This document shows positions 1 to 5,607 of a stretch of DNA of 5,607 nt, piece after piece. Both the position numbers and the translations under genes were made by a program. The notes under the pieces are model-generated. The model saw only the letters and a list, made by a program, of their open reading frames with translations. It was not told where the DNA came from and did not search any database. How positions within the stretch are numbered: position 1 is the stretch's first letter; every line of letters starts with the position of its first letter. Source of the stretch: Acidobacteriota bacterium. GTDB lineage: Bacteria > Acidobacteriota > Terriglobia > Versatilivoradales > Versatilivoraceae. Location: the NCBI GenBank assembly GCA_028875135.1, contig JAPPFQ010000246.1, positions 1-5,607 on the forward strand, given 5' to 3'.

Positions 1-1
1 G

Positions 2-3000
2 CCTGAGGTCGCCCTGCCCAAGGGAGTGGTTCAGTACCGGGCCCGACTGGTGGACCGGGCGGACGGGCAGGTAGTGACGGAGTTTCCGGCGCTGTCCCGG
101 TCGCTGGATGGCGGCACGGTCTTGCCTGGAGACTTCGCCCGGTTGCTGCGGGCACTGCGCAATGCGCGCCAGGCGGCAGCTCAAAGGAACGGCGAAATTC
201 TCCAGGCCTCGCTCAGGGAGGCCCTCGACCTCAACCCCTTTCATCCTCCCACCTTGAGGTTTGCCGCTGCGGTCTACCGCCGACAGGGCGAGCTGAGAAC
301 CGCCCTGCAACTGATGACCCCCCTGGCCTCGCTGATGCCGCGCAACCCCTCCATCTTCACTGAACTCGGAGATCTCCACTTCGACCTTCAAGAGTGGGAG
401 CAGAGCGAGCAGGCCTACCGGCGGGCCATGAACGCCGATCCGGGTGGATCGGCCGTGCTGGCGAAACTCATCGGGATCCGGGAGGCGCAGGGGGAGATTG
501 CCCGGGGGCTGCAGGAGGTCGGTTCCGCCCTGCGGCGCTTTCCGGAAGGAGCCAACCTCCACACCCGTCTCGGCAGTTTGCTGGAGAAGGCCGGCCGGGC
601 CGAGGAGGCTCTCAAGGCCTACGGCAGAGCCGTCGAGCTCAGGCCGGAACTGGGAGACGGGCACCTTGGACTGGCTCGAATCCATCTGGCGCGGGATCGG
701 AAGGACCAGGCCCGGGAGGTGCTGCAGAAGGCCGCCGGGAAGATTCCCGATGCTCCCGGGCTCCAGATGCGTTTTGCCGACTTTAGTGAAAGGGAAGGCC
801 TGGATGACCAGGCGCTCGACTTCTATCGCAAGGCCTTGAATGCCGACGCGGGATTGCCGGGCGCCTACCTGGGGCTGGCTCGGGTTCAGATGAACCTGGG
901 CGAGATGGATGAAGCTCTGGCCACCGTAAACCAGGGACTGCAAATCGCCCCCCGCTCGGTGGAACTTCACCAGTTCCAGGTCGATCTCTTGCAGCAGAGC
1001 CACCGGATCCCGGAGATGCGGCGGGCGGTCGAACACGTGGCCACCACCTTCCCCGGAAATGTCGAGGTCCTGGCCAGGCTGGCCCGGGTTCGGGACGTCT
1101 TCGGTTATCGGGCGGCCGAAGCCTATGAGAGCCTGGTCGAGGTTCTGGAAGCCGAGCAAGCCACTCCGGATCGATTGGATCCGGTGCTGGAACGAGGCCT
1201 GCTGGTCGCCCTGCGGGACGGGGATCGAGCCCGGGCCGCGAGCATGTCCGCGCGCCTGCGGCAACTGGGCAGAGGGGATATTCCGGCCATCGATCCGATT
1301 GCGGAAACAACGTCAAAGAAAGGCCTGCTGGTGGTTCCCGGCGGAGTTCGGGGACTGGCCCGGGCAGCCGGCTTGCGGGAGGACACACCCCCCGAAACCT
1401 TCGTTTCAGACTTCGTCTCCCACCTGATACGCCGAACCTATGGAAAGGCCGGGGCCGGGTACGTCCAGGCCCTGCGCTACTACTTCGACTCGGTTGCGGC
1501 TTTGCGCTCCCGGGCCCGCTCGAAGAAGCTGGAGTTTCAGATCCTGCTCGAGACCGGGAACGAGTCGCGTCTCAGGAAGACTCGTGAGGTCCTCGCCCTC
1601 CTGGGGTGGACCATCAGGCGGTCTGAGGGAAGGGTCCGGGTGGAGCTGGGCACCGACGAATTGGCTGCGCTCAGGCAAACCTTCTCTTCCGCCCTGGGCG
1701 TGGACGAGATGGAGATGAAGTCGAAACTGGAGGCCGGAGATTCTTACCAGTTGACGTTCAGCGATCAAAGGGTGCCGATCATCTTTGAAGAAAGGTTCTG
1801 GTTGAGGCGTTTCTTTGACGGGAATCGCCCGGTCGGCGGACTCTTGAGAGCGTTCGCGGAGAACATTCCCTCCGCCCGGCTCTACGCGGGGCTGGCGGCG
1901 ATGAACGACGAGGCCCGGCGCCTGGTGGTGGAAACCTACACCAGCCGGGAACTGTTGGAGGTACACCCCAACAGCCTTCTGGCCTACGGTTCAGCCCTGT
2001 CAGCCCGCGAGGGAGGGCTGCTTCTGCCCGGCGGGGCCGCGGCGGCGGCCGTCTGGGAGTCGCTCCTGGGGGCTCGCACCGACAGACCCAAGCGCTTTGT
2101 TCGGCGCCTCTTCAGCCAGGACAACGGCAAGCCGCTGGCCTTTTATCACACGCTCGGCAACCTGCCCGAAGAGAACCAGCGCTTTCTCACCAGCAGCCCG
2201 GGCCGGTTGGCCAAGTTCTATGCAGCCTTTCCCTTCACGGGTTCCGAAGAAGCCAAGCGGCGCATCGTCAACCATCGCATCCCCTTCAGGAACATGGTGC
2301 GGGAACTGCCGCTGGATGGGGAGAGACGGATTCGATTCCCGGGAAGCGCCAGGGTCTGGTCCGTATCCCCTGGATGGTCGGGCAGGCCGGATGAGATCCC
2401 AGGATCCGCGGGGCTGGCCGCCCCGACCGTCTCCCCGGAAGCCGAGGACGAAATCCTGCTTCGACTGCCCTTGTCGGAGTATCAGTTCGGCATGAAGAAG
2501 CACAGCATGGTGGAGAACTTTCTGGCGGCGGTGCACCTGGAACGGCACTGGGATCGGCCCATGGCGGAGGAAGCCGCCCTGCTGCTGTCGAGGCACTATC
2601 CCAAGTATCGCGAGATCTTCCCCTACCTGGCATCTCTGCCGCAACCCTCCACCCAGCAACTCCAGCGGTTCTTCCAGGCGGCCCGCAATGTCGAGGACGT
2701 GGACCTCGCCAGCCTGAACGACACCCTGGGACTGTTCCACGGATTGCTCCAGACCCTGGTGCTCCTCTCGGAAAACCGTGCTCTGGACGAATCGGAAATC
2801 TCCTCGATTCTGGATGCTTTCAGCCAGAAATTTGCCGACGCCAGGACCGAGGCGGACTTCGCCGGAGCCACGGTGGCCATCCTGCGGCGTCTCGAGCAGG
2901 CTTTGCCCGTCCCGCCTCCGCCGGCAGAAAGCGATTCGTCATCCTACCCGCAAGGCAATGCATCGCGGTTGAAGATCCTGGGGCCGCAATCGGCCGGCAT

Positions 3001-4402
3001 CGACGGGCAACTGATGGCGGCCCTCGGAGGGAGATCCAGGCAGGTCGAGTTCGAGTCCAACGGCCGGACGGCAGCCATCGATGCCGGCTCGATCAATCGA
3101 AAGAGAATCGAGGAGGTCCTGCGACTGCAGCGGGTCCCCTCGCTGGCCGGTCTGCTGGAGCTGTACGATGCCGCCCAGGCCGTCCGGGGGAATCGGGACC
3201 AGACCGTCCTGAACACATTCAGGAGGAATCTGGGGGAACTCCATGAACTGGAGCAACAACTCGAGAATCAGTTGACCGACGCGCAACGGGGCAATGCGGT
3301 TTTTCTGCAGCGGGGCCGGACCTCAAAGTGGGTCCGCCAACTGAACAACGCGATCGTCAACGGCAACCGCTCGGATGCCGTTCCCCAGTTGTCTCAGGAA
3401 GTGGTCAGTCATCTCGACGGGAGTTTCAAGGACGCCCTGGTCGGATGGGTCTACGCCTATTATTTCTCTCCCAGGGACCTGGTGGTCGCTGAAGATCCGC
3501 TGCTCACCAGGAAGCATCAGTTCCACGTCACCCTTGGCAGCGGCGGGCGATATTACTGGCCGGCGGCATCCCGGCAGACGCTGCGCCGCCAGACCGGGAA
3601 CTACCTCCGCGGACCGCTGTGCCAGATTGCAACACTGACAGGAGAGATCGGACTGGTCAAAGCCGAAGCCGGGGAATCCATAGGAACGGACCCGGTGGTC
3701 GAGGGATTCGCCGCCGCACAGCTTTCCGGGGTGAGATCCCTGCCCTGGTCACACCTCAACCCGCTCAGCATGCACCTGGTGGCATTGAAGATTCGGTTGG
3801 CCCGGGAATTCCTGGCGCGGTCAGCTTTGCAGCAGGAAATGCAACAGGAGGTGGCGCAGATGGTCGAGGGGCTGCTGGGGCCGACCCGGAGAGCCCAGTT
3901 GCTGGAGGCCGTGGCCACACGGGAACTGGAAGGCATCTCCGCCCTGCTGAGCTCCTCCGATCTCTACTACCTGGGGAGTCGCCTGTGGGACGAAAAGCAG
4001 GCCGCTCATCTGGGGAATGGGCCGGTCCGGGAGGCGTTGGAGCGCGCCTCAACCCTGGTTCCTTCTCATCAGGACCGATTCTTTGCCGGGTCCGAGTTGG
4101 GTGACCGCACCGATTGCAAACGCATCCCGCCACCACCCTACGAAGAGTATAACAACTCCTTGCTGACCCACCATCTCTCCAGGCGACTGGGTCACTTCAT
4201 GCTGACGCTGGCCGAATCGGCCGACCGGTTCGGCCTTCCCCTGGAAGCCCTGGCCCTGGTGGCGGAACCGGCTGTCAGGCACCTGGCTCTCAACGCTCAA
4301 ATGAACAACAGCGCCGACTGGAGAGGCGCGCTACGGGCCATGTCCCGGCTTCCCCTGGAGGAGTTGGTTCGCCAGGTGGTTCTGCCGGAACCAGACTACT
4401 AG
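2..4402 (+). CDS. Giant TPR protein with a large uncharacterised C-terminal region, 5' partial
   Basis: No gene name is recognised. The frame is open from base 2 (PEVALPKG before the GTG at 26). That GTG has an AAGGGA abutting it with no spacing, so it is unlikely to be the true start and the N-terminus probably lies outside the window. Counting from it, residues 1-30 look like a beta-rich domain end, and 74-379 form nine TPR units, a helical protein-binding scaffold. Residues about 430-960 are mixed alpha/beta with no family I know; they include a GLLLPGGA segment near 664 and a DNGK segment near 699. A proline/serine linker at 961-974 separates them from a mostly helical C-terminal third ending in PEPDY. 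No catalytic motif or membrane helix is visible. Only two cysteines occur (1199, 1364), which would suit an exported protein, but the region that would hold a signal peptide is missing. TPR assignment is secure; function is unknown. The adjacent dsbA-like gene suggests an extracytoplasmic role. Confidence 0.93.
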   Translation, partial: PEVALPKGVVQYRARLVDRADGQVVTEFPALSRSLDGGTVLPGDFARLLRALRNARQAAAQRNGEILQASLREALDLNPFHPPTLRFAAAVYRRQGELRTALQLMTPLASLMPRNPSIFTELGDLHFDLQEWEQSEQAYRRAMNADPGGSAVLAKLIGIREAQGEIARGLQEVGSALRRFPEGANLHTRLGSLLEKAGRAEEALKAYGRAVELRPELGDGHLGLARIHLARDRKDQAREVLQKAAGKIPDAPGLQMRFADFSEREGLDDQALDFYRKALNADAGLPGAYLGLARVQMNLGEMDEALATVNQGLQIAPRSVELHQFQVDLLQQSHRIPEMRRAVEHVATTFPGNVEVLARLARVRDVFGYRAAEAYESLVEVLEAEQATPDRLDPVLERGLLVALRDGDRARAASMSARLRQLGRGDIPAIDPIAETTSKKGLLVVPGGVRGLARAAGLREDTPPETFVSDFVSHLIRRTYGKAGAGYVQALRYYFDSVAALRSRARSKKLEFQILLETGNESRLRKTREVLALLGWTIRRSEGRVRVELGTDELAALRQTFSSALGVDEMEMKSKLEAGDSYQLTFSDQRVPIIFEERFWLRRFFDGNRPVGGLLRAFAENIPSARLYAGLAAMNDEARRLVVETYTSRELLEVHPNSLLAYGSALSAREGGLLLPGGAAAAAVWESLLGARTDRPKRFVRRLFSQDNGKPLAFYHTLGNLPEENQRFLTSSPGRLAKFYAAFPFTGSEEAKRRIVNHRIPFRNMVRELPLDGERRIRFPGSARVWSVSPGWSGRPDEIPGSAGLAAPTVSPEAEDEILLRLPLSEYQFGMKKHSMVENFLAAVHLERHWDRPMAEEAALLLSRHYPKYREIFPYLASLPQPSTQQLQRFFQAARNVEDVDLASLNDTLGLFHGLLQTLVLLSENRALDESEISSILDAFSQKFADARTEADFAGATVAILRRLEQALPVPPPPAESDSSSYPQGNASRLKILGPQSAGIDGQLMAALGGRSRQVEFESNGRTAAIDAGSINRKRIEEVLRLQRVPSLAGLLELYDAAQAVRGNRDQTVLNTFRRNLGELHELEQQLENQLTDAQRGNAVFLQRGRTSKWVRQLNNAIVNGNRSDAVPQLSQEVVSHLDGSFKDALVGWVYAYYFSPRDLVVAEDPLLTRKHQFHVTLGSGGRYYWPAASRQTLRRQTGNYLRGPLCQIATLTGEIGLVKAEAGESIGTDPVVEGFAAAQLSGVRSLPWSHLNPLSMHLVALKIRLAREFLARSALQQEMQQEVAQMVEGLLGPTRRAQLLEAVATRELEGISALLSSSDLYYLGSRLWDEKQAAHLGNGPVREALERASTLVPSHQDRFFAGSELGDRTDCKRIPPPPYEEYNNSLLTHHLSRRLGHFMLTLAESADRFGLPLEALALVAEPAVRHLALNAQMNNSADWRGALRAMSRLPLEELVRQVVLPEPDY
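245..1162 (+). repeat. Nine tandem TPR units, each exactly 34 residues
   Basis: Within the giant protein, residues 74-379 divide into nine consecutive 34-residue blocks starting at 74, 108, 142, 176, 210, 244, 278, 312 and 346, with no insertion or deletion between them. TPR signature positions are clear in blocks 2, 4 and 7: in block 4, L7, G8, A20, Y24, A27 and P32; in block 7, Y4, L7, A8, A20, G27 and P32. Blocks 3, 8 and 9 are degenerate but keep the phase. Nine units in phase would form more than one superhelical turn, normally used to bind a peptide or partner protein. These are protein-level repeats; the DNA is diverged and shows no recent tandem duplication. Confidence 0.88.
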
Positions 4403-4407
4403 GCGGA
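4401..4407 (+). promoter_or_regulatory. Ribosome binding site of the dsbA-like gene, overlapping the upstream stop codon
   Basis: AGGCGGA matches the Shine-Dalgarno core AGGAGGA at six of seven bases and sits nine bases before the ATG at 4417. Its first two bases are the last two of the upstream TAG stop (4400-4402). Ribosomes finishing the giant gene would therefore end on this site, which favours translational coupling and supports 4417 as the start over the in-frame ATG at 4438. Confidence 0.7.
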
Positions 4408-4416
4408 CGCAACCTC

Positions 4417-5151
4417 ATGAGTATCCTTCGCGGCTGGATGGCGCTGGCCCTCTTGCTGGGAACCGTGCAAACGGCTGCACCCCAGAAAGACCACGAACCT
4501 GACCCCCTCGCGCAGGCGGAAAGGGAAGGGCCGGGGGGCGGCGTCTCCCGGATCAGCCGGCTTCTCGCCGTCCAGGGCAGCGGACAAGCCCACTTCGTGG
4601 AGATCAGCATCCGTGGCCTGCCCTTCATGGGATCAGCAGAGGCCAAGGTGACCATGATCGAGTTTTCGGACTACCAGTGTTTTTTCTGCCGGCGCCACGA
4701 CCGGCAAGTCGCTCCCCGCATCGTGGAGGAATACGTCGAGAGCGGACGGGTGAAGTATGTCTTTGCAGATTTCCCGCTGGCGTCTCACGCCGGGGCATCC
4801 AAAGCGGCCCAGGCGGCCCACTGCGCCGGGGACCAGGGCAAGTACTGGGAAATGAACGACCTGTTGTTCCGGCACCCCCAATCCCTCACCTCGGGGACGC
4901 TCAAAGCCTTCGGCACCAGCCTGGAGCTCGACAACCAGGTCCTGCTGGACTGCGTCGAAAGCGGCAAATACGCTCAAAAGGTCCGGGACGGCTTGAGCCA
5001 GGGCAAGAGGGTCGGCGTCCGTGGAACCCCCTCCTTTTTCTTTGGTTTGACGGACAAGACCCAACCCACCGTCAGGGTCCGGAAAACGCTGGCCGGAGCC
5101 CACCCCTATCCCGCCTTCCAGAGACTGATCGAGGATCTGCTGGCGCAGTGA
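4417..5151 (+). CDS. DsbA-family thiol:disulfide oxidoreductase, exported (Thioredoxin_4-like)
   Basis: This is a thioredoxin-fold protein expected to make or exchange disulfides in proteins outside the cytoplasm. Residues 1-20 look like a signal peptide: MSILRGW, a hydrophobic MALALLLGTV core, then QTAAP, with cleavage probably near residue 20. A charged, glycine-rich linker follows to about 56. The fold starts near 65 (GLPFMG), with the first strand KVTMIEFSDYQ leading to the active site C88-F-F-C91. The family pattern continues with HCAGDQGKYWEMNDLLF (135-151), CVESGKY (179-185) and the cis-proline loop GVRGTPSFFFG (200-210, cis-Pro P205). C136 and C179 are a second cysteine pair typical of DsbA-like proteins of this group and may form a structural disulfide. 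The usual CPxC proline is phenylalanine here. At 244 residues the length is normal. It lies 14 bases after the giant TPR gene and is probably co-transcribed with it. Oxidase versus reductase or isomerase activity cannot be settled; no DsbB or VKOR partner is visible. Confidence 0.92.
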   Translation: MSILRGWMALALLLGTVQTAAPQKDHEPDPLAQAEREGPGGGVSRISRLLAVQGSGQAHFVEISIRGLPFMGSAEAKVTMIEFSDYQCFFCRRHDRQVAPRIVEEYVESGRVKYVFADFPLASHAGASKAAQAAHCAGDQGKYWEMNDLLFRHPQSLTSGTLKAFGTSLELDNQVLLDCVESGKYAQKVRDGLSQGKRVGVRGTPSFFFGLTDKTQPTVRVRKTLAGAHPYPAFQRLIEDLLAQ

Positions 5152-5178
5152 CTCTGCATAAACCTGCGACCCGGCGAC

Positions 5179-5198
5179 CCCCGGGCTGACGCCCGGGG
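5179..5198. repeat. GC-rich perfect hairpin after the dsbA-like gene
   Basis: Arms CCCCGGGC (5179-5186) and GCCCGGGG (5191-5198) are perfectly complementary over 8 bp around a TGAC tetraloop, starting 27 bases after the dsbA-like stop codon. There is no T-tract on either side, so it is not a canonical intrinsic terminator. It may stabilise the mRNA 3' end, assist termination by another route, or be one copy of a short intergenic palindrome family. The hairpin is seen directly; its role is inferred. Confidence 0.6.
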
Positions 5199-5245
5199 CG
5201 CGGGCAGCGTCCTCCTGGAGAGGCATTGCGTTCCCCAACGGGTGC

Positions 5246-5274
5246 TTGTTATTCGCCGCATTCGCGTCTATATT
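5246..5274 (+). promoter_or_regulatory. Candidate sigma70-type promoter, forward
   Basis: TTGTTA (5246-5251, four of six to TTGACA) and TATATT (5269-5274, five of six to TATAAT) are separated by exactly 17 bases. They lie at the left side of an AT-rich island (5262-5320, about one third G+C) in an otherwise GC-rich window. Predicted transcription would begin near 5281, inside the inverted repeat 5280-5305. No convincing forward gene follows within the window, so the product could be a small RNA or a gene beyond the right edge. Confidence 0.4.
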
Positions 5275-5279
5275 GTTTC

Positions 5280-5305
5280 TCTTGTAACACGCTAATTATA
5301 CAAGA
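5280..5305. promoter_or_regulatory. 7-bp inverted repeat, possible operator
   Basis: TCTTGTA (5280-5286) and TACAAGA (5299-5305) are perfect inverted copies separated by 12 bases. The centre-to-centre spacing of 19 bp is close to two helical turns, as in many dimeric repressor operators. The site covers the predicted start of the forward promoter and, on the reverse strand, a perfect TATAAT (5300 down to 5295). No regulator gene is visible nearby, so operator function is inferred from geometry only. Confidence 0.35.
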
Positions 5306-5409
5306 CTTAATGTGCATCAACCCGCTTCACTCCCCCCATTGTATCCCTCTATTTGAACCGGAATCTACTGGACCGTTCGGGACGTTGGCGGACAGATCCT
5401 GCGATCGTT

Positions 5410-5441
5410 CGACCCCGGAGACTCTTCCTCCGGGACCGTCG
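5410..5441. repeat. Hairpin with two-part stem
   Basis: CCCGGAG (5414-5420) pairs perfectly with CTCCGGG (5428-5434) around a 7-base loop. The stem is extended by CGAC (5410-5413) with GTCG (5438-5441), leaving a 3-base bulge (5435-5437). Total pairing is 11 bp. No T-tract follows on either strand. It lies between the promoter candidate and the larger inverted repeat at 5445-5514 and could be part of one folded RNA. Confidence 0.45.
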
Positions 5442-5444
5442 AGC

Positions 5445-5514
5445 GAGAGGGCAAGCGGCCCGCGCTACCGATCGGAGATATCGGCTTGTGAGCATGCTCC
5501 AGCCTTGCCCTCTC
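5445..5514. repeat. 11-bp inverted repeat enclosing nested palindromes
   Basis: GAGAGGGCAAG (5445-5455) and CTTGCCCTCTC (5504-5514) are perfect inverted copies separated by 48 bases. The interior holds a 5-bp hairpin, CCGAT (5468-5472) with ATCGG (5480-5484), and a 10-base perfect palindrome GAGCATGCTC (5490-5499). The whole could fold into a long stem with side hairpins. It could be a MITE- or REP-like intergenic element or a structured RNA. No target-site duplication or transposase is seen, so the element class is undecided. Confidence 0.45.
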
Positions 5515-5607
5515 TCGGCCTCTGGCCATCTGTGGTCTTCTGTTCTTCAAGGGCCTCATCAGTGAGGACCCGCAGCCGGGCGCCGACGTTGAGGCGCCGC
5601 TCGGTGC
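5465..5607 (-). CDS. Possible C-terminal end of a reverse-strand protein, partial
   Basis: A reverse-strand frame is open from the right edge to a TAG at 5467-5465, giving 46 residues with no start in the window. The first part reads TERRLNVGARLRVL followed by TDEALEEQK and looks protein-like: the first 14 codons all end in C or G, as in the two genes to the left. The last 20 or so residues fall inside the inverted-repeat element and look less coding. The family is not recognised. If real, the gene converges on the dsbA-like gene and its tail is encoded by repeat sequence. The frame in the same codon phase on the forward strand is also open from 5492 with high GC3 but has no ATG, GTG or TTG start. 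Chance openness in GC-rich DNA remains possible. Confidence 0.3.
   Translation of the reverse strand, partial: TERRLNVGARLRVLTDEALEEQKTTDGQRPREGKAGACSQADISDR

Larger units (their letters stand above)
5152..5607. other. Intergenic region without a convincing complete gene
   Basis: After the dsbA-like stop codon there is no complete frame with a credible start, ribosome binding site and protein-like composition. The region holds a GC-rich hairpin, the AT-rich promoter/inverted-repeat island, two further stem structures and a possible reverse-strand gene end, each listed separately. I see no tRNA cloverleaf, rRNA segment, CRISPR repeat or transposase fragment. Confidence 0.7.

Noticed and set aside
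783..1388. Long reverse-strand frame opposite the TPR-coding region
   Set aside because: It is proline/arginine-rich, lies fully inside a gene with unmistakable TPR repeats, and is a typical antisense shadow in GC-rich DNA.
2000..2740. Reverse 246-codon frame inside the giant gene
   Set aside because: It overlaps the strongly supported forward frame throughout and shows no motif, signal or ribosome binding site of its own.
5288..5314. Imperfect inverted repeat CACGCTAA / TTAATGTG resembling a dif/Xer recombination site
   Set aside because: Only six of eight arm positions match, the spacer is 11 bases rather than 6, and the arms do not fit the dif consensus.
5402..5420. GTTCGA near a CCCC run, suggesting a tRNA T-arm
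   Set aside because: No acceptor, D-arm or anticodon stem can be placed around it, and the bases are better explained by the hairpin at 5410-5441.
5517..5545. GGCC-TCT-GGCC mini-hairpin followed by a T-rich stretch, as a possible terminator
   Set aside because: The stem is only 4 bp and the T-rich stretch is interrupted by G and C, so it is too weak to call.
5365..5559. Reverse 64-codon frame over the same region
   Set aside because: Composition is arginine/proline/serine-rich as expected of a shadow frame, it spans the repeat structures, and it conflicts with the better-looking reverse frame ending at 5465.
5353..5565. Forward 70-codon frame starting with TTG
   Set aside because: It has no ribosome binding site, is very arginine-rich with no family resemblance, and runs straight across the hairpins and inverted repeat; it is most likely a chance frame.
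5579..5598. Two GGCGCC copies that could pair around an 8-base loop
   Set aside because: Each copy is itself a 6-base palindrome common in GC-rich DNA, pairing does not extend, and the region may be coding.

Overview
This is a GC-rich bacterial window (clearly above 60% G+C, strong G/C bias at third codon positions) with two forward genes packed tightly together, followed by about 450 bases with no convincing complete gene. Gene content and protein style (very large repeat-rich, apparently secreted or periplasmic orphan proteins, plus a DsbA-like protein with a GLPF...EFSDYQC-type N-terminal motif) recall Acidobacteria or a related soil or sediment lineage. That placement is inferred from style and was not tested by search.

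Bases 2-4402 hold the 3' part of one giant reading frame of at least 1,466 codons, open to the left edge. It carries nine consecutive 34-residue TPR units, then about 1,080 residues that I cannot assign to any known family. The visible part contains only two cysteines, both near the C-terminus.

Fourteen bases after its stop codon lies a 244-residue DsbA-family thiol oxidoreductase (4417-5151) with a signal peptide, a CFFC active site, a second cysteine pair and a cis-proline loop. Its ribosome binding site overlaps the stop codon of the giant gene, so the two are very probably co-transcribed and translationally coupled. A plausible but unproven reading is that the oxidoreductase forms or maintains a disulfide in the giant protein or another exported protein.

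Bases 5152-5607 are structured non-coding sequence: a GC-rich hairpin just after the dsbA-like gene; an AT-rich island with a good sigma70-type promoter and a 7-bp inverted repeat over the predicted start site; a hairpin with a two-part stem; an 11-bp inverted repeat enclosing smaller palindromes; and, at the right edge, a possible C-terminal end of a reverse-strand gene. The island and inverted repeats are the least explained part of the window. They may be a dispersed intergenic repeat and/or a small-RNA locus.
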